Positions 1-8,732 are shown, counted from the first letter of the stretch. The stretch is 15,795 nucleotides of DNA from an uncultured Candidatus Melainabacteria bacterium (GCA_946186335.1 CAMHMW010000030.1:1-15795); one strand, 5' to 3'. Notes: generated from the letters alone by a model not told the origin. A program made the numbers and translations.

Positions 1-56
1 TTACGGGTATTTTTTTATTCGATAAAACCTTTTATATTTTATTAAAAGGAGTTTTT

Positions 57-287
57 ATGACGGCAATAATCGGGGTGGCACTTGATAACAGAATGGAAGA
101 GGCTATTAAGTTTCAGCAAATAATTACAAAATACGGCTGCACAATAAGAACACGACTCGGGCTTCATAACATAGGGGAATATAAGTGTGTAAATTTCGGA
201 ATAATATTACTTGAAGTGACGGATAATATCAACGAAATTTATGATGAACTTGCAAAAAACTGGAAAGTCCAAATTATGAGATTTTAA
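57..287 (+). CDS. ACT-like small protein, probable iron-only hydrogenase system regulator (TM1266-like)
   Basis: This 76-residue protein reads as a single small ferredoxin/ACT-like alpha-beta fold. It opens with a beta strand (TAIIGVALDNR) and continues with a helix (MEEAIKFQQIITKYG), a strand with a conserved-looking arginine-rich turn (CTIRTRLGLH), a strand (CVNFGIILLEVT), a helix (NINEIYDELAK) and a final strand (VQIMRF). The order and length of about 80 aa match the TM1266/'iron-only hydrogenase system putative regulator' family, which usually sits near FeFe-hydrogenase maturation genes. No such neighbour is visible because the window begins just upstream. The start follows AAAGGAG at 45-51 with suitable spacing. 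A bidirectional hairpin follows the stop directly. The regulator role is a family-level inference; other ACT-like or NikR-C-like small proteins would look similar. Confidence 0.6.
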   Translation: MTAIIGVALDNRMEEAIKFQQIITKYGCTIRTRLGLHNIGEYKCVNFGIILLEVTDNINEIYDELAKNWKVQIMRF

Positions 288-320
288 AAAGCGGGTATTT
301 AACCCGCTTTTCTTTATTTT
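287..320. terminator. Bidirectional intrinsic terminator between convergent genes
   Basis: The stem GCGGGT (291-296) pairs with ACCCGC (302-307) around a 5-nt loop. It is flanked by AAAA on the left and TTTTCTTTATTTT on the right, so it has a U-tract in both reading directions. It lies between the stop of the small ACT-like gene (285-287) and the stop of the minus-strand autotransporter gene (314-316), and can end both transcripts. The autotransporter stop codon lies inside the plus-strand T-tract. Confidence 0.85.
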
Positions 321-3300
321 ATTACACCGACATTAGCAGTTCGTGTTGTTTTTTGCAGGTGTGCTTTCTGGGTCACAGACAACTGTTTTAACGTTGTTCG
401 TCGGATATCCGAGGTCATTGAAACTTTATTTGTTGTTTGCTTTTGTACTTTTTCAATCGGTTTGCCTTCTTTGCCGAGTGCTACCCTGAACCCGAAAGAT
501 AATGCTATACCGTTTTTGCCGCCGTTTCTTACCATTGCCTGTGCATAAGCGGAATATTTATTGTTCCAGAGTTTCTGCACCCCAACTCCATATTCAACAT
601 AAGGTTTTGTATGCATCTCCGGAAGTCTTACACCGTCTGCCGTTACCTTAGTCTGGTTCATTACATTCCAGTTCATTCCCACACTTGCATAAGGCTGCCA
701 TTCTTTTATATTTCCGATAAATTTAATAGCAGGGTTTATCTGTATAGTATGCAAAGGATCAGAATCTATTCTTACACCCGCAGCATTTGTATAATCAAAG
801 GTTTTTATCATACTGTATGCCAGAAATATTCTCGGCTGAACTATAAATTTACCCTGTGCAAATTCAAAGTTATAACCCGTCTTTGAACCAACACCTGCCA
901 TTAAAGATGTCATATCATCTTTTCCGTACATTGTATGAGCTTCTGCAACACTCGCTCCTGCACTTGCCGTTATTGCAGTCCAGAAATTACCCTTATAGAA
1001 GGTTTCTGTTACACCAAGCATTCCGCCGTTTGTTGAGGTATCAACATCTGAATATTTCAACTGTGACCCGTTATAACCAATGTATGCCGTTCCGACATTT
1101 GTCCAGCCTTTTTTCATCTTATGAAAATCTGAATCAAAACCGATTAGTGTGCCGTAAGAAATTGTATCAACCTTTGGTCCGTTTTTGAGCGGAATGTTTT
1201 CAAATACTGCATAAGGTTTTACCCATACTGCTTTATTTGAATGGTCATAGTTAATTCTCTCACCGTTTTCGTTATAATCAGTTGACAGAGCATAGGTGTT
1301 ATTGTTAATCATTGCAAATCTGTCGGCAGATGCATTGTTCATAAATGTATCACCATGTTCAAATGAGAAATACATAGCTTGATTCATTGCTGACTGTGCT
1401 CCTGCTTGTGAAGCTACGGGAGATGCCAAAACAGCAGGGTTGAAATCACTCGGAGCCGGCTCCGGAGATGGTCCGGGATTTGACGGCAGTACAAAGTCAA
1501 AATAACCCTGTCCGTCTTTTACACTGTAACTCGTTTTGTATTTATATATAGGTGAATATGTAATCGTACCTTCTCCGATATAAGATACAACATTTGCCAA
1601 ATCTGTATTATCCGTAAACAACAGACTCGTTTTTGTATCCGTTGTTTTTGACAGAAGATTTATCTTATCCACTTCTATACTTCCGCCATTTACATTTGCA
1701 GATATAACAGAAAGTTTATCCATTTGTTTATTTGCAAGGTCTGCATCTACCTGCATCTTTACTAACCCGTTAAGGTTGACATCACCGAAAGCAAGTGTAC
1801 CTGTTTTACCGTTTGCTATATTCAATATTGTAATATCGTTGAATGTCGGGTTCATACCTGACAGGGAGTTTTCGTTTGCAATATTTACAACATTATTCCC
1901 GTTAAATGTTGCATTGATATTGGCAAGGCTTGAATTTTCAGCCAAATTCAATTCAACATCCTGTGCGTTTAAATCCATAGCCTGAACTTTTGCATTATCC
2001 GTCAGGTTAACTGTTCCGTTTGAAATATTTAATTTTGTTGTATCCGAACCTGTTAAGACAGAATCTAAGGTCACCTCATCCGTTCCGTCAATGTCCATAT
2101 TTGAATCAATACCTGACAGAGTGATGTTATCTGATATTGTTGAATTACCTTTAACCTCAACATCTCCATAAGTTGAAATACAATCACCGTTGTCGTGGAT
2201 ATTTACATTATCCAGTACAACTTTTACATTATCTGCCGCATCTCCCGTAACAAGTGCAGATGATCCTTTTACTTCAACATCTTTTAACACAAGTTCTGTA
2301 TTATCGTTATTTAGTTCAAAACCCTTATGTGAATCAAAATCTATGGTTGAACGGGTTTCTACGTCCGCTATTCCCTGAATAGTCAGTTTACCCGCTGAGG
2401 TTTCGCCCAGGTCATCTGTAACCGTATATGTATCTATTGAATTTTCAGCACTAAATGTTCTGTCCTCATTAGTTTCAAATTGATTAATTGCTTTTAATGT
2501 ATCAATAGTTCCCAGATTATTCACTTCGTCAACTGATGTCACCTTTACCCCGATAGAATCGTTTGTTGTATCGGTCGTAGCAAGCCTTAATATACCAGTT
2601 ACAGTTGTATGGGTATTTATAAGGTCAAAATTATCTGACCAATTTACGTCTTTTGTTATTCCGTCAACATTGTACACATCACTCTCACTTAAAACCGTTT
2701 CACTCTCAGACTCAAAATCAGGGGCAAGAGCTAACTGCAAATTGCTATTATTCGCCGTATTTTTCAGAATCTGAACTTTTACTACATCCCCAAGAGCCAG
2801 AAATTCATCCAAACTTCCGGTTACAAAATTCAAGCCGCCTATGGTTACCACTCCGGTCGAGGAATCGTCAGATGTGCTGATTGTATCAGCGACAACACTA
2901 TCTGCATCAATATCCAAATCTAAATTCCAAAGAGTATTGTCATTGCTTGTAAGTTTTTTTAAGTCGTAATTATGTATTTCATCATTTGACAGGCTGATAT
3001 TTGTGTTATCTGCTGTTATATCAGCATTATAAATGTCGTTGAATAAATACATTGTACCTGTTCCGTCACCGATGATATTTACATCATAACCCTCTGCGCC
3101 GTTGATATTATCGTAAAGATAAAATTTTCCGCCGTTTAATTGTTCCAAGCCTAACACTGCAGTATTTTTGTCCATATATATTGATTGGTAATCCTTTTCT
3201 CCATCACCTGCTTGTACATAGTTCCCCTGTATTGTTACAATTCCATTGTTTATATCAACAGAACCGTCTGCTATGATATTGAAGTCATTGGTTTCATATA

Positions 3301-6163
3301 TTGCACCGCCCTGCGCCAATTTTTCAGCATTATTTGTTTTAGCATAGTTATTTTTAATGGTTGTATTTATCAAACCGCCTTTAATCTTCCAAATGTCATC
3401 TTCCGAAACAGAATTGAGCGGATTTTCTAATATATACGTACCGTCAGCTATCTTATTTTGAATATCATTCCACTGCTCATCTGTTATATTAGTTACGTTA
3501 TTCGTATATTCAGTTATATAAAGTTTTTTACCCTGAGCAAGAGCGCTCTCTATCTGATCTTTTTGAGACTTTAACCAAAAAGTAATAGTTGAACCGTCAG
3601 CTTTTGATTCCACAATTGTTCCGACGTTAACATATTGTCTTTCGTCGAAATTATTACCTATACTTGCTGCATAAATTGCTCCACCTCTTGCGTTCCCGTT
3701 TCCTGTTGCAATTGCACTGTTATTACTTATTTCCTCAAATAACACAGAGTTGTATGTACCATCGGATATTGCACCACCTTTTGCTGAGGCATAACCATTA
3801 CCAATTGCAGTGTTGCTGCTGATTTTTTTTAGTAATACCGAGTTAAACTTAGAATCATGCATAGCACCGCCGGATATACCATAATACGGATTTGAGGCTT
3901 GTGATTCCGTGAAATAACCCTCAGCCCTGTTTCCTGAAATTTCGGTTATAACACCGCCATTTATCGTAGTATAATATAGCGCACCGCCGGATACCATACC
4001 ACCTGCTGTGATATTCCCGTCATTGTCATATACAAGGGCTTCCCCGTAATTACCTTTTATCGCTCCGTTAAATTCATCTATTTTTGTGTTGTTTAACGCA
4101 CCACCATAAACATAGGCAGTTGAAGTTGCGTGATTATTTTTTACAGCACCATTGATTACACCGATTGTTGCATCAGATATTGCACCACCGTATGCATAAC
4201 CGTTAGCGGCAGTATAGTTATCTTCAATATCACAATTTATTTCATCAATCTTTACATAATAAATAGCACCGCCGTAGGCATATCCCATTGCTTGTGCATA
4301 GTTATTCTTAATACTACCGTTAATTTCTCCGATATTACCGTAATAAATAGCACCACCTTGTGCGTTATAACCTGTTGTATATGCATGGTTATTTAAAATA
4401 TTCCCAACTGTATCAAGTTTTGTGTTATTGCTATCACCATATATAGCTCCACCGTAAGCAGAACCGGTAGCCTCAACATAATTGCCTGATATTTCTGTGA
4501 CATTACCACCTTCAATTTTGGTATTATACAATGCCCCACCCTGAACATAAGATCCGCCTTTGGCATAGTTATTTTTGATAACACCATTGAGCGCTATTAT
4601 ATGACCCTCGCGAATGGCTCCGCCATACGCATAATTATTTGATTTAGCATGGTTATTTATAATATCACCGATGGTATCGAATTTAGTGTTATATCCATTA
4701 GCAAATATTGCACCGCCATTTGCAGAACTTTCACCATCAGCATAATTTCCTGATATTTCCGTTACATTTCCGCCATTAACAACAACATAATAAAATGCTC
4801 CACCGTTAGCATACTCTTTTGCCTTGATATAATTATTTTTAATTGCACCATTTAGATTACCAATTGTACCATAATTCAAGGCTCCGCCATAGCCAGAAGA
4901 ATTGTAACTTATTGCGTGGTTATTTTTTATATCACCAACGGTATCAAATATTGTTTTTCTGTCTTCATACGAAATTTGTGCAGTAATCGCGCCACCTGAA
5001 ACATCACTCCATCCCTCAGCATAGTTGCCTGATATTTCCGTTACATTACCGCCGTTAACGGTAACATCGCTTAAAGCTCCGCCTCGTGCTGAACTACCGC
5101 CAATAACATTACCATTGTCATCGTATTTTAACGCACGCACATAGTTGTTTTTGATTACACCATTTATCTGACCTATTTTACCTTCTTTTAATGCTCCGCC
5201 GCTTGCATAACTGGTATGGCTAACTGCATGGTTATTTGTAATATTACCGACAGAATCGAGCTTTGTATATATTCCATAACCTGAAATAGCGCCACCTGTA
5301 GCATCATACCAAGCTTCGGCATAGTTATCGGAAATTTCGGTTACGTCACCACCATTGATATATGTGCTATAAAAGACATTTCCATTAACGCGATCCCCGC
5401 CAATCGGTTTACCGTTTGCATCATATCTTACAGCAACAGAAGAATTGTTATTAATTTTCCCGTTTAATTTTCCAATTGACGCACCATAAATAATACCACC
5501 ATATATTGAACCATTGTGAACATGAATATGGTTATCAACAACGTTGCTGACGGTATCAAATTTCGTATTTTCGTTATTACCATACATTACAGCTCCGCAG
5601 GAATAATTCCAAGCTTCTGCTGTATTACCGGAAATCTCGGTAATGTTACCTCCGTTAACTTTCACATAGTTAAGAACACCGCCATAAACTTGACCGCCAC
5701 CGACGATGTTTCCGTTTGAATCATATTGAAGTGATTTTGCAGTATTGTTTTTAATCACCCCGTTAATAGAATCTAAATTAATCTTAGTACCGTATGAATA
5801 CAAAAGTCCGCCGTCAACTTTTCCGGTTGATTCGACAGTATTTCCGATAATATCTGTTACAGTACCGGTAATTGAGCTGTTTTCCGCATAGAATAACCCG
5901 CCCCTGATAGAATTACTTGAATAAACTGTGTTATTACGTATTACAGCATCATTCAAAGTTAAATCATGTGAATCAGCGTTTATGCCACCTATAATTTGAC
6001 CGGAACTTGAAATCTCATAATCTTCAATTATATCTGCCGCAGCACCGGTAGGTACACCTTCATTTTTATAGATGTTCTCATCTGCCTGTACCTGAGCGTT
6101 GCAGAACGCTAAGCCAGCAATTGCAGAAAGTACAAGAACCCGTGTTTTCGTAATTCTTTTCAT
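314..6163 (-). CDS. Giant autotransporter adhesin with GG-repeat beta-helix passenger
   Basis: This 1949-aa type V secreted surface protein starts with a signal peptide: basic MKRITKTR, then a hydrophobic core, with cleavage likely after VQA at residue 27. Residues about 35-880 hold roughly 25 GG(A/L/I) turns spaced by NN(Y/H)A or SGNYA motifs, as expected for a parallel beta-helix. Residues about 970-1560 are a non-repeat beta-rich passenger. A proline-rich linker (about 1560-1576) leads to an autotransporter barrel from about 1590 to 1897 (AVWVKPYAVF, PYASVGMNWNV, PYVEYGVGVQ, SFGFRVALG). The barrel is followed by 52 further residues that are strongly basic, which is unusual because such barrels normally end at the final aromatic strand. 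The start follows AAAGGG with 7-nt spacing. A sigma28-like promoter lies at 6198-6226. The protein is paralogous to the second autotransporter at 11667. The ligand is unknown; adhesion to host or neighbouring cells is inferred. Confidence 0.93.
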   Translation of the reverse strand: MKRITKTRVLVLSAIAGLAFCNAQVQADENIYKNEGVPTGAAADIIEDYEISSSGQIIGGINADSHDLTLNDAVIRNNTVYSSNSIRGGLFYAENSSITGTVTDIIGNTVESTGKVDGGLLYSYGTKINLDSINGVIKNNTAKSLQYDSNGNIVGGGQVYGGVLNYVKVNGGNITEISGNTAEAWNYSCGAVMYGNNENTKFDTVSNVVDNHIHVHNGSIYGGIIYGASIGKLNGKINNNSSVAVRYDANGKPIGGDRVNGNVFYSTYINGGDVTEISDNYAEAWYDATGGAISGYGIYTKLDSVGNITNNHAVSHTSYASGGALKEGKIGQINGVIKNNYVRALKYDDNGNVIGGSSARGGALSDVTVNGGNVTEISGNYAEGWSDVSGGAITAQISYEDRKTIFDTVGDIKNNHAISYNSSGYGGALNYGTIGNLNGAIKNNYIKAKEYANGGAFYYVVVNGGNVTEISGNYADGESSANGGAIFANGYNTKFDTIGDIINNHAKSNNYAYGGAIREGHIIALNGVIKNNYAKGGSYVQGGALYNTKIEGGNVTEISGNYVEATGSAYGGAIYGDSNNTKLDTVGNILNNHAYTTGYNAQGGAIYYGNIGEINGSIKNNYAQAMGYAYGGAIYYVKIDEINCDIEDNYTAANGYAYGGAISDATIGVINGAVKNNHATSTAYVYGGALNNTKIDEFNGAIKGNYGEALVYDNDGNITAGGMVSGGALYYTTINGGVITEISGNRAEGYFTESQASNPYYGISGGAMHDSKFNSVLLKKISSNTAIGNGYASAKGGAISDGTYNSVLFEEISNNSAIATGNGNARGGAIYAASIGNNFDERQYVNVGTIVESKADGSTITFWLKSQKDQIESALAQGKKLYITEYTNNVTNITDEQWNDIQNKIADGTYILENPLNSVSEDDIWKIKGGLINTTIKNNYAKTNNAEKLAQGGAIYETNDFNIIADGSVDINNGIVTIQGNYVQAGDGEKDYQSIYMDKNTAVLGLEQLNGGKFYLYDNINGAEGYDVNIIGDGTGTMYLFNDIYNADITADNTNISLSNDEIHNYDLKKLTSNDNTLWNLDLDIDADSVVADTISTSDDSSTGVVTIGGLNFVTGSLDEFLALGDVVKVQILKNTANNSNLQLALAPDFESESETVLSESDVYNVDGITKDVNWSDNFDLINTHTTVTGILRLATTDTTNDSIGVKVTSVDEVNNLGTIDTLKAINQFETNEDRTFSAENSIDTYTVTDDLGETSAGKLTIQGIADVETRSTIDFDSHKGFELNNDNTELVLKDVEVKGSSALVTGDAADNVKVVLDNVNIHDNGDCISTYGDVEVKGNSTISDNITLSGIDSNMDIDGTDEVTLDSVLTGSDTTKLNISNGTVNLTDNAKVQAMDLNAQDVELNLAENSSLANINATFNGNNVVNIANENSLSGMNPTFNDITILNIANGKTGTLAFGDVNLNGLVKMQVDADLANKQMDKLSVISANVNGGSIEVDKINLLSKTTDTKTSLLFTDNTDLANVVSYIGEGTITYSPIYKYKTSYSVKDGQGYFDFVLPSNPGPSPEPAPSDFNPAVLASPVASQAGAQSAMNQAMYFSFEHGDTFMNNASADRFAMINNNTYALSTDYNENGERINYDHSNKAVWVKPYAVFENIPLKNGPKVDTISYGTLIGFDSDFHKMKKGWTNVGTAYIGYNGSQLKYSDVDTSTNGGMLGVTETFYKGNFWTAITASAGASVAEAHTMYGKDDMTSLMAGVGSKTGYNFEFAQGKFIVQPRIFLAYSMIKTFDYTNAAGVRIDSDPLHTIQINPAIKFIGNIKEWQPYASVGMNWNVMNQTKVTADGVRLPEMHTKPYVEYGVGVQKLWNNKYSAYAQAMVRNGGKNGIALSFGFRVALGKEGKPIEKVQKQTTNKVSMTSDIRRTTLKQLSVTQKAHLQKTTRTANVGVIK
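4319..5761 (-). repeat. Tandem super-repeats in autotransporter passenger (five units, first two exactly 100 codons)
   Basis: Five successive units each begin G(V/K/A)I(K/N)NN. They run 5761-5462 (100 codons), 5461-5162 (100), 5161-4850 (104), 4849-4586 (88) and 4585-4319 (89). Each contains IKNN(Y), then (E/N)GGNVTEISGNYAEA or similar, then GGAI...(T)K(F/L)D(T/S)V, then NNHA, then GGAL..G.I..(I/L)N. The first three units also carry a YD(S/A/D)NG(N/K)..GG insertion; the shorter units lack it. Shorter single-turn GGAI units continue downstream to about 3640. The pattern fits three beta-helix turns per unit, amplified in tandem and then diverged. Confidence 0.85.
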
Positions 6164-6197
6164 TATAATACCCTTTCACTTCAATACCTATATTTTT

Positions 6198-6226
6198 TAT
6201 TTCGGATGCATGGGGGCAAGACTTTA
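6198..6226 (-). promoter_or_regulatory. Candidate sigma28 (FliA/SigD-like) promoter of autotransporter 1
   Basis: Read on the minus strand, TAAAGTCT begins at 6226 and TCCGAAAT follows after 12 nt; TAAA and CCGA are separated by 17 nt. The E. coli sigma28 consensus is TAAAGTTT-N11-GCCGATAA, so the match is good apart from one extra spacer base. The predicted start of transcription would leave a 5' leader of about 28-30 nt containing the AAAGGG ribosome site. The same arrangement, with identical TAAA-to-CCGA spacing, precedes the second autotransporter at 11605-11633. Cyanobacteria-related lineages have group 3 sigma factors; which one would act here is inference. Confidence 0.55.
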
Positions 6227-6279
6227 GGTATTTTCGGTAAATTGTTACATAATTAAATATTGTATATCCTCTTATATAT

Positions 6280-6307
6280 ATTATATCATGTTTTATTAAT
6301 CTTTCAA
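6280..6307 (-). promoter_or_regulatory. Possible sigma70 promoter upstream of autotransporter 1
   Basis: On the minus strand TTGAAA (6307-6302) is followed after 16 nt by TATAAT (6285-6280). This is close to the vegetative consensus. It would give a leader of about 110 nt that runs through the sigma28-like element. The region is very AT-rich, so a chance match is possible. No comparable box is seen at the same place before the second autotransporter. Confidence 0.35.
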
Positions 6308-6397
6308 GTGTTTTACTTGTTTTAAAATTTGTAAAAAAATGTATATAAACATAGTCAAAAATAATCTTTATGTGCTTTCATATTATAGGGAGAAAAA

Positions 6398-7885
6398 ATG
6401 CTAAATCCTGTAACACAAATCGGGAACATAAACACAAGTATTTTTTACATAAACGATTACCATGGCAAATCAATTAACATGGAGCGTACAATTTCCGCAT
6501 CGAACGCTTTTGACGCAAAATACAAATACAGGCACGATGTAGATACCCTGAAATTGTCATCAGGCGACATTATGATAGGGGAAGATTTCAAAACAAATCA
6601 GCTTGCCGTATTATTCCAGAAAATGATAGGCATTCGTGCATCCGCTGTCGGAAACCACGAATATGACATGCAGCACAAAATCGGCTCAATTCTCCCGCTG
6701 ATTCACTATAATCTTTTATCCGCAAACGTAAGAATCAACCCCCGCAACCCGTGGAGCAGCGTTATTAAATCTTCCGTTATTGAAGAAAAGAACGGGCATA
6801 AATACGGAATTATAGGAACATCTCCCATTGACCTGTTTAAGCGGTCAAAAGAGGGGGTTATACAACGGGATATTGAAGTCAGCAAGGCAAAACAAACAGT
6901 TATAGATATACAAAAAGAAGTTGAAAAACTACAAAAACAGGGAGTTAACAAAATAATTCTGTTATCCCACCTCGGCTTTACAATGGATAAAATAATTGCA
7001 AATCAGACACAGGGAATCGATGTCATTTTGGGCGGACATTCTCACGATTTACTCTTTGATGTCAAAGAGGGCAAAAACCTGTTTTATTCAAAGGCAGGCG
7101 AGCCTGTTGTTATAACACAGGCAGGACGTGACGGTAAGAATTTCGGAGTTTTAGACCTTGAATTTGACGAAAACGGAGTTATTAAAAAAGTTCAGAACAA
7201 TGTCGGTTTCACAAGAGTATTCAGGCGTTATGCCCCCGCAAAATACGTATTTGACAAAATTTTCGGGGCAAGAGAAACCTACGGATTTGTAAAATCAGCA
7301 CCCCCTCCACTTACTCAGGATTTAATTGAGCCAAATCCGCATGCGTACTTTATCACAGACTGTATCAGAAAAGATATGGACTGCGATATTGCGATTTTGC
7401 CATCATCAAACATAAGGGGTTATTTTGAATCGGGAAAAGTTGACACTAGAATTTTGACAGACATTTTACCGTTCAAAAACAAATTATACAAGATGAGTTA
7501 CAGCGAAAAAAACATTGTTGACGCATTCAAAATGGCTTCCAAATCATTCGTTAACGTTGCAAACAAACCCGGTATTTTCTACCCCTCAGGACTGAGATAC
7601 ACCGTATCTACAAGCGGCAAACTGCTTTCAATGACCTATATTGACAAACAGGGTAAAGCAACAAAGATTGACATAAATAACCCCAGAACCGATAAATTCT
7701 ATACCACAGTCATAAACGATTATTGCGCACAGGGGAATGACGGTTTCAAGTGCCTCAACCAGCCCGAAAGAATAATTGAAAAATGCGATTATGATGCAAC
7801 CAAATGCGTAACAGAAGTTCTTTCAAATACAAAATACCCCGTTGAAATATACGATGACGGCAGAATACAAATCATCCCCGATTAA
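6398..7885 (+). CDS. 5'-nucleotidase/UshA-family metallophosphatase lacking a signal peptide
   Basis: This is a 495-aa two-domain protein. The N-terminal metallophosphatase domain keeps the full dinuclear metal set: N19-D20-x-H22, D57 (SSGD), G85-N86-H87-E88 with D90, H191 (LLSHLG) and GGHSH at 212-216 (H214, H216). The C-terminal 5'-nucleotidase domain (about residues 290-480) shows N338-I-R340-G, LPFKN, FYPSGLRY and NDYCAQGNDGF, which correspond to the nucleoside-binding elements of UshA. The likely activity is hydrolysis of nucleoside monophosphates or nucleotide sugars; the substrate is not determined. UshA relatives are normally periplasmic, but here the catalytic strand begins at residue 15 and an in-frame TAG lies at 6386-6388, so there is no room for a leader. 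The start follows AGGGAGA. The stop lies 3 nt from the convergent membrane-protein gene. Confidence 0.88.
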   Translation: MLNPVTQIGNINTSIFYINDYHGKSINMERTISASNAFDAKYKYRHDVDTLKLSSGDIMIGEDFKTNQLAVLFQKMIGIRASAVGNHEYDMQHKIGSILPLIHYNLLSANVRINPRNPWSSVIKSSVIEEKNGHKYGIIGTSPIDLFKRSKEGVIQRDIEVSKAKQTVIDIQKEVEKLQKQGVNKIILLSHLGFTMDKIIANQTQGIDVILGGHSHDLLFDVKEGKNLFYSKAGEPVVITQAGRDGKNFGVLDLEFDENGVIKKVQNNVGFTRVFRRYAPAKYVFDKIFGARETYGFVKSAPPPLTQDLIEPNPHAYFITDCIRKDMDCDIAILPSSNIRGYFESGKVDTRILTDILPFKNKLYKMSYSEKNIVDAFKMASKSFVNVANKPGIFYPSGLRYTVSTSGKLLSMTYIDKQGKATKIDINNPRTDKFYTTVINDYCAQGNDGFKCLNQPERIIEKCDYDATKCVTEVLSNTKYPVEIYDDGRIQIIPD

Positions 7886-7888
7886 AAA

Positions 7889-8659
7889 CTATTCGCTTAA
7901 AACTTTTTCTTTAACGATTTCGGCAACGGCTACGCTGTAAACTAATTTATATATTATGAAAACATAAGCGGCAAGAGATATTCCAAACAAATAGGCTGCC
8001 AAATGTACAACCTTATCCTGAAAACCCGAAATCCAGTCAAAATATCCGATAAAAAATGCAACCGGAATTATTGCATAAAGTGCGTACTTAACCCCCAATA
8101 CAACAATATCAACCAAACCTTTATCTATATATTTTACGATATACCACGGCAAAACCACATCTTTTGAATATTTAAAATCCTTTGCAAATTTTGCATAAAT
8201 CATAAAGACAAACGGAGTGAATACAAGCATTAATGTTCCGAAAATAAAGTAATAAAACAGACTTTTTGTCGTTATAGTATATTTTCCTGCAAAATACGAA
8301 ACTGCAAAGAAATACAACTGCCACAACAAAAACATAGGAATCATCTTAAAAAATATATCCAAAACCTTACTGTTAAATTTGGGCAGTGTAACCTCAAAAC
8401 CGTTCATAATTTTATTGATAAATTTATACTCATACCCGAAAAGATACGCCCAAAAATAAAGCAAAAAAGCAAGATAAATCTTAACTTCCAAAGGTGATGG
8501 TGAAATTGTCGGCATATTTGAAAACAGATTATTGCCAAAATAAGAAACGACACTGTTTAACAGCAGTGCTGATATTCCGGCAATAGAAAACAGTGTTATA
8601 TGTTTTCTTTTTACCTGTTCTCCCGAATATATCCGCTTAAATATTTCCGTTAATTCCAT
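7889..8659 (-). CDS. Six-span integral membrane protein of unknown function
   Basis: I do not recognise the family of this 256-aa protein. It has about six hydrophobic segments, near residues 20-42, 58-78, 103-128, 133-160, 188-212 and 220-245. These are joined by short basic loops such as KFAKDFKYSKD. An amphipathic, charged N-terminus (MELTEIFKRIYSGEQVKRKH) precedes the first span, consistent with a cytoplasmic start. Aromatic residues are abundant. The layout recalls DUF4013-type or similar bacterial membrane proteins, but no diagnostic motif is visible. The start follows GAGGGA with 7-nt spacing. The gene is divergent from prfB and convergent with the nucleotidase gene, so it is probably monocistronic. 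No terminator hairpin is visible after it. Confidence 0.75.
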   Translation of the reverse strand: MELTEIFKRIYSGEQVKRKHITLFSIAGISALLLNSVVSYFGNNLFSNMPTISPSPLEVKIYLAFLLYFWAYLFGYEYKFINKIMNGFEVTLPKFNSKVLDIFFKMIPMFLLWQLYFFAVSYFAGKYTITTKSLFYYFIFGTLMLVFTPFVFMIYAKFAKDFKYSKDVVLPWYIVKYIDKGLVDIVVLGVKYALYAIIPVAFFIGYFDWISGFQDKVVHLAAYLFGISLAAYVFIIYKLVYSVAVAEIVKEKVLSE

Positions 8660-8681
8660 TCAATAATCCCTCAACAAGAAA

Positions 8682-8710
8682 ATTATACAACAAATCAAAA
8701 ATCTTGAATA
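8682..8710 (-). promoter_or_regulatory. Candidate promoter of the membrane-protein gene
   Basis: On the minus strand a perfect TATAAT -10 box (8687-8682) lies 17 nt from a weak -35, TATTCA (8710-8705). The predicted leader is under 25 nt. The -35 overlaps that proposed for prfB on the other strand. Confidence 0.45.
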
Positions 8711-8732
8711 TACATTTTTGACTTTTTATTAT
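8704..8732 (+). promoter_or_regulatory. Candidate promoter of prfB
   Basis: TTGAAT (8704-8709) is followed after 17 nt by TATTAT (8727-8732). Transcription would begin near 8739, only about 5 nt before the ATG at 8744. That fits the lack of any Shine-Dalgarno sequence before that start. An alternative -35, TTGACT at 8718, has no usable -10 upstream of the gene. Confidence 0.4.

Noticed and set aside
1..20. ACGGGT followed by ATTTTTTT at the left edge, looking like the right arm of an upstream terminator, and TTCGATAA nearby resembling a sigma28 -10 box.
   Set aside because: The left arm or -35 box would lie outside the window, so neither reading can be supported.
3185..5719. Several plus-strand open frames (for example 3185-3430, 4130-4396, 5516-5719) opposite the autotransporter repeats.
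   Set aside because: They lie antisense to a clear long gene, lack ribosome sites and have repeat-driven composition. They are shadows.
6183..6232. An 8-bp inverted repeat, AATACCTA (6183-6190) and TAGGTATT (6225-6232), before autotransporter 1, a possible RNA hairpin or riboswitch.
   Set aside because: The loop would be 34 nt, the pairing is AT-rich and not conserved before autotransporter 2, and no known riboswitch core is recognisable. The sigma28-like promoter explains the conserved bases better.
6250..6350. AT-rich 100-bp tract in the divergent intergenic region, considered as a replication origin.
   Set aside because: No DnaA-box cluster (TTATCCACA-like) or iteron is present; it is best read as promoter DNA.
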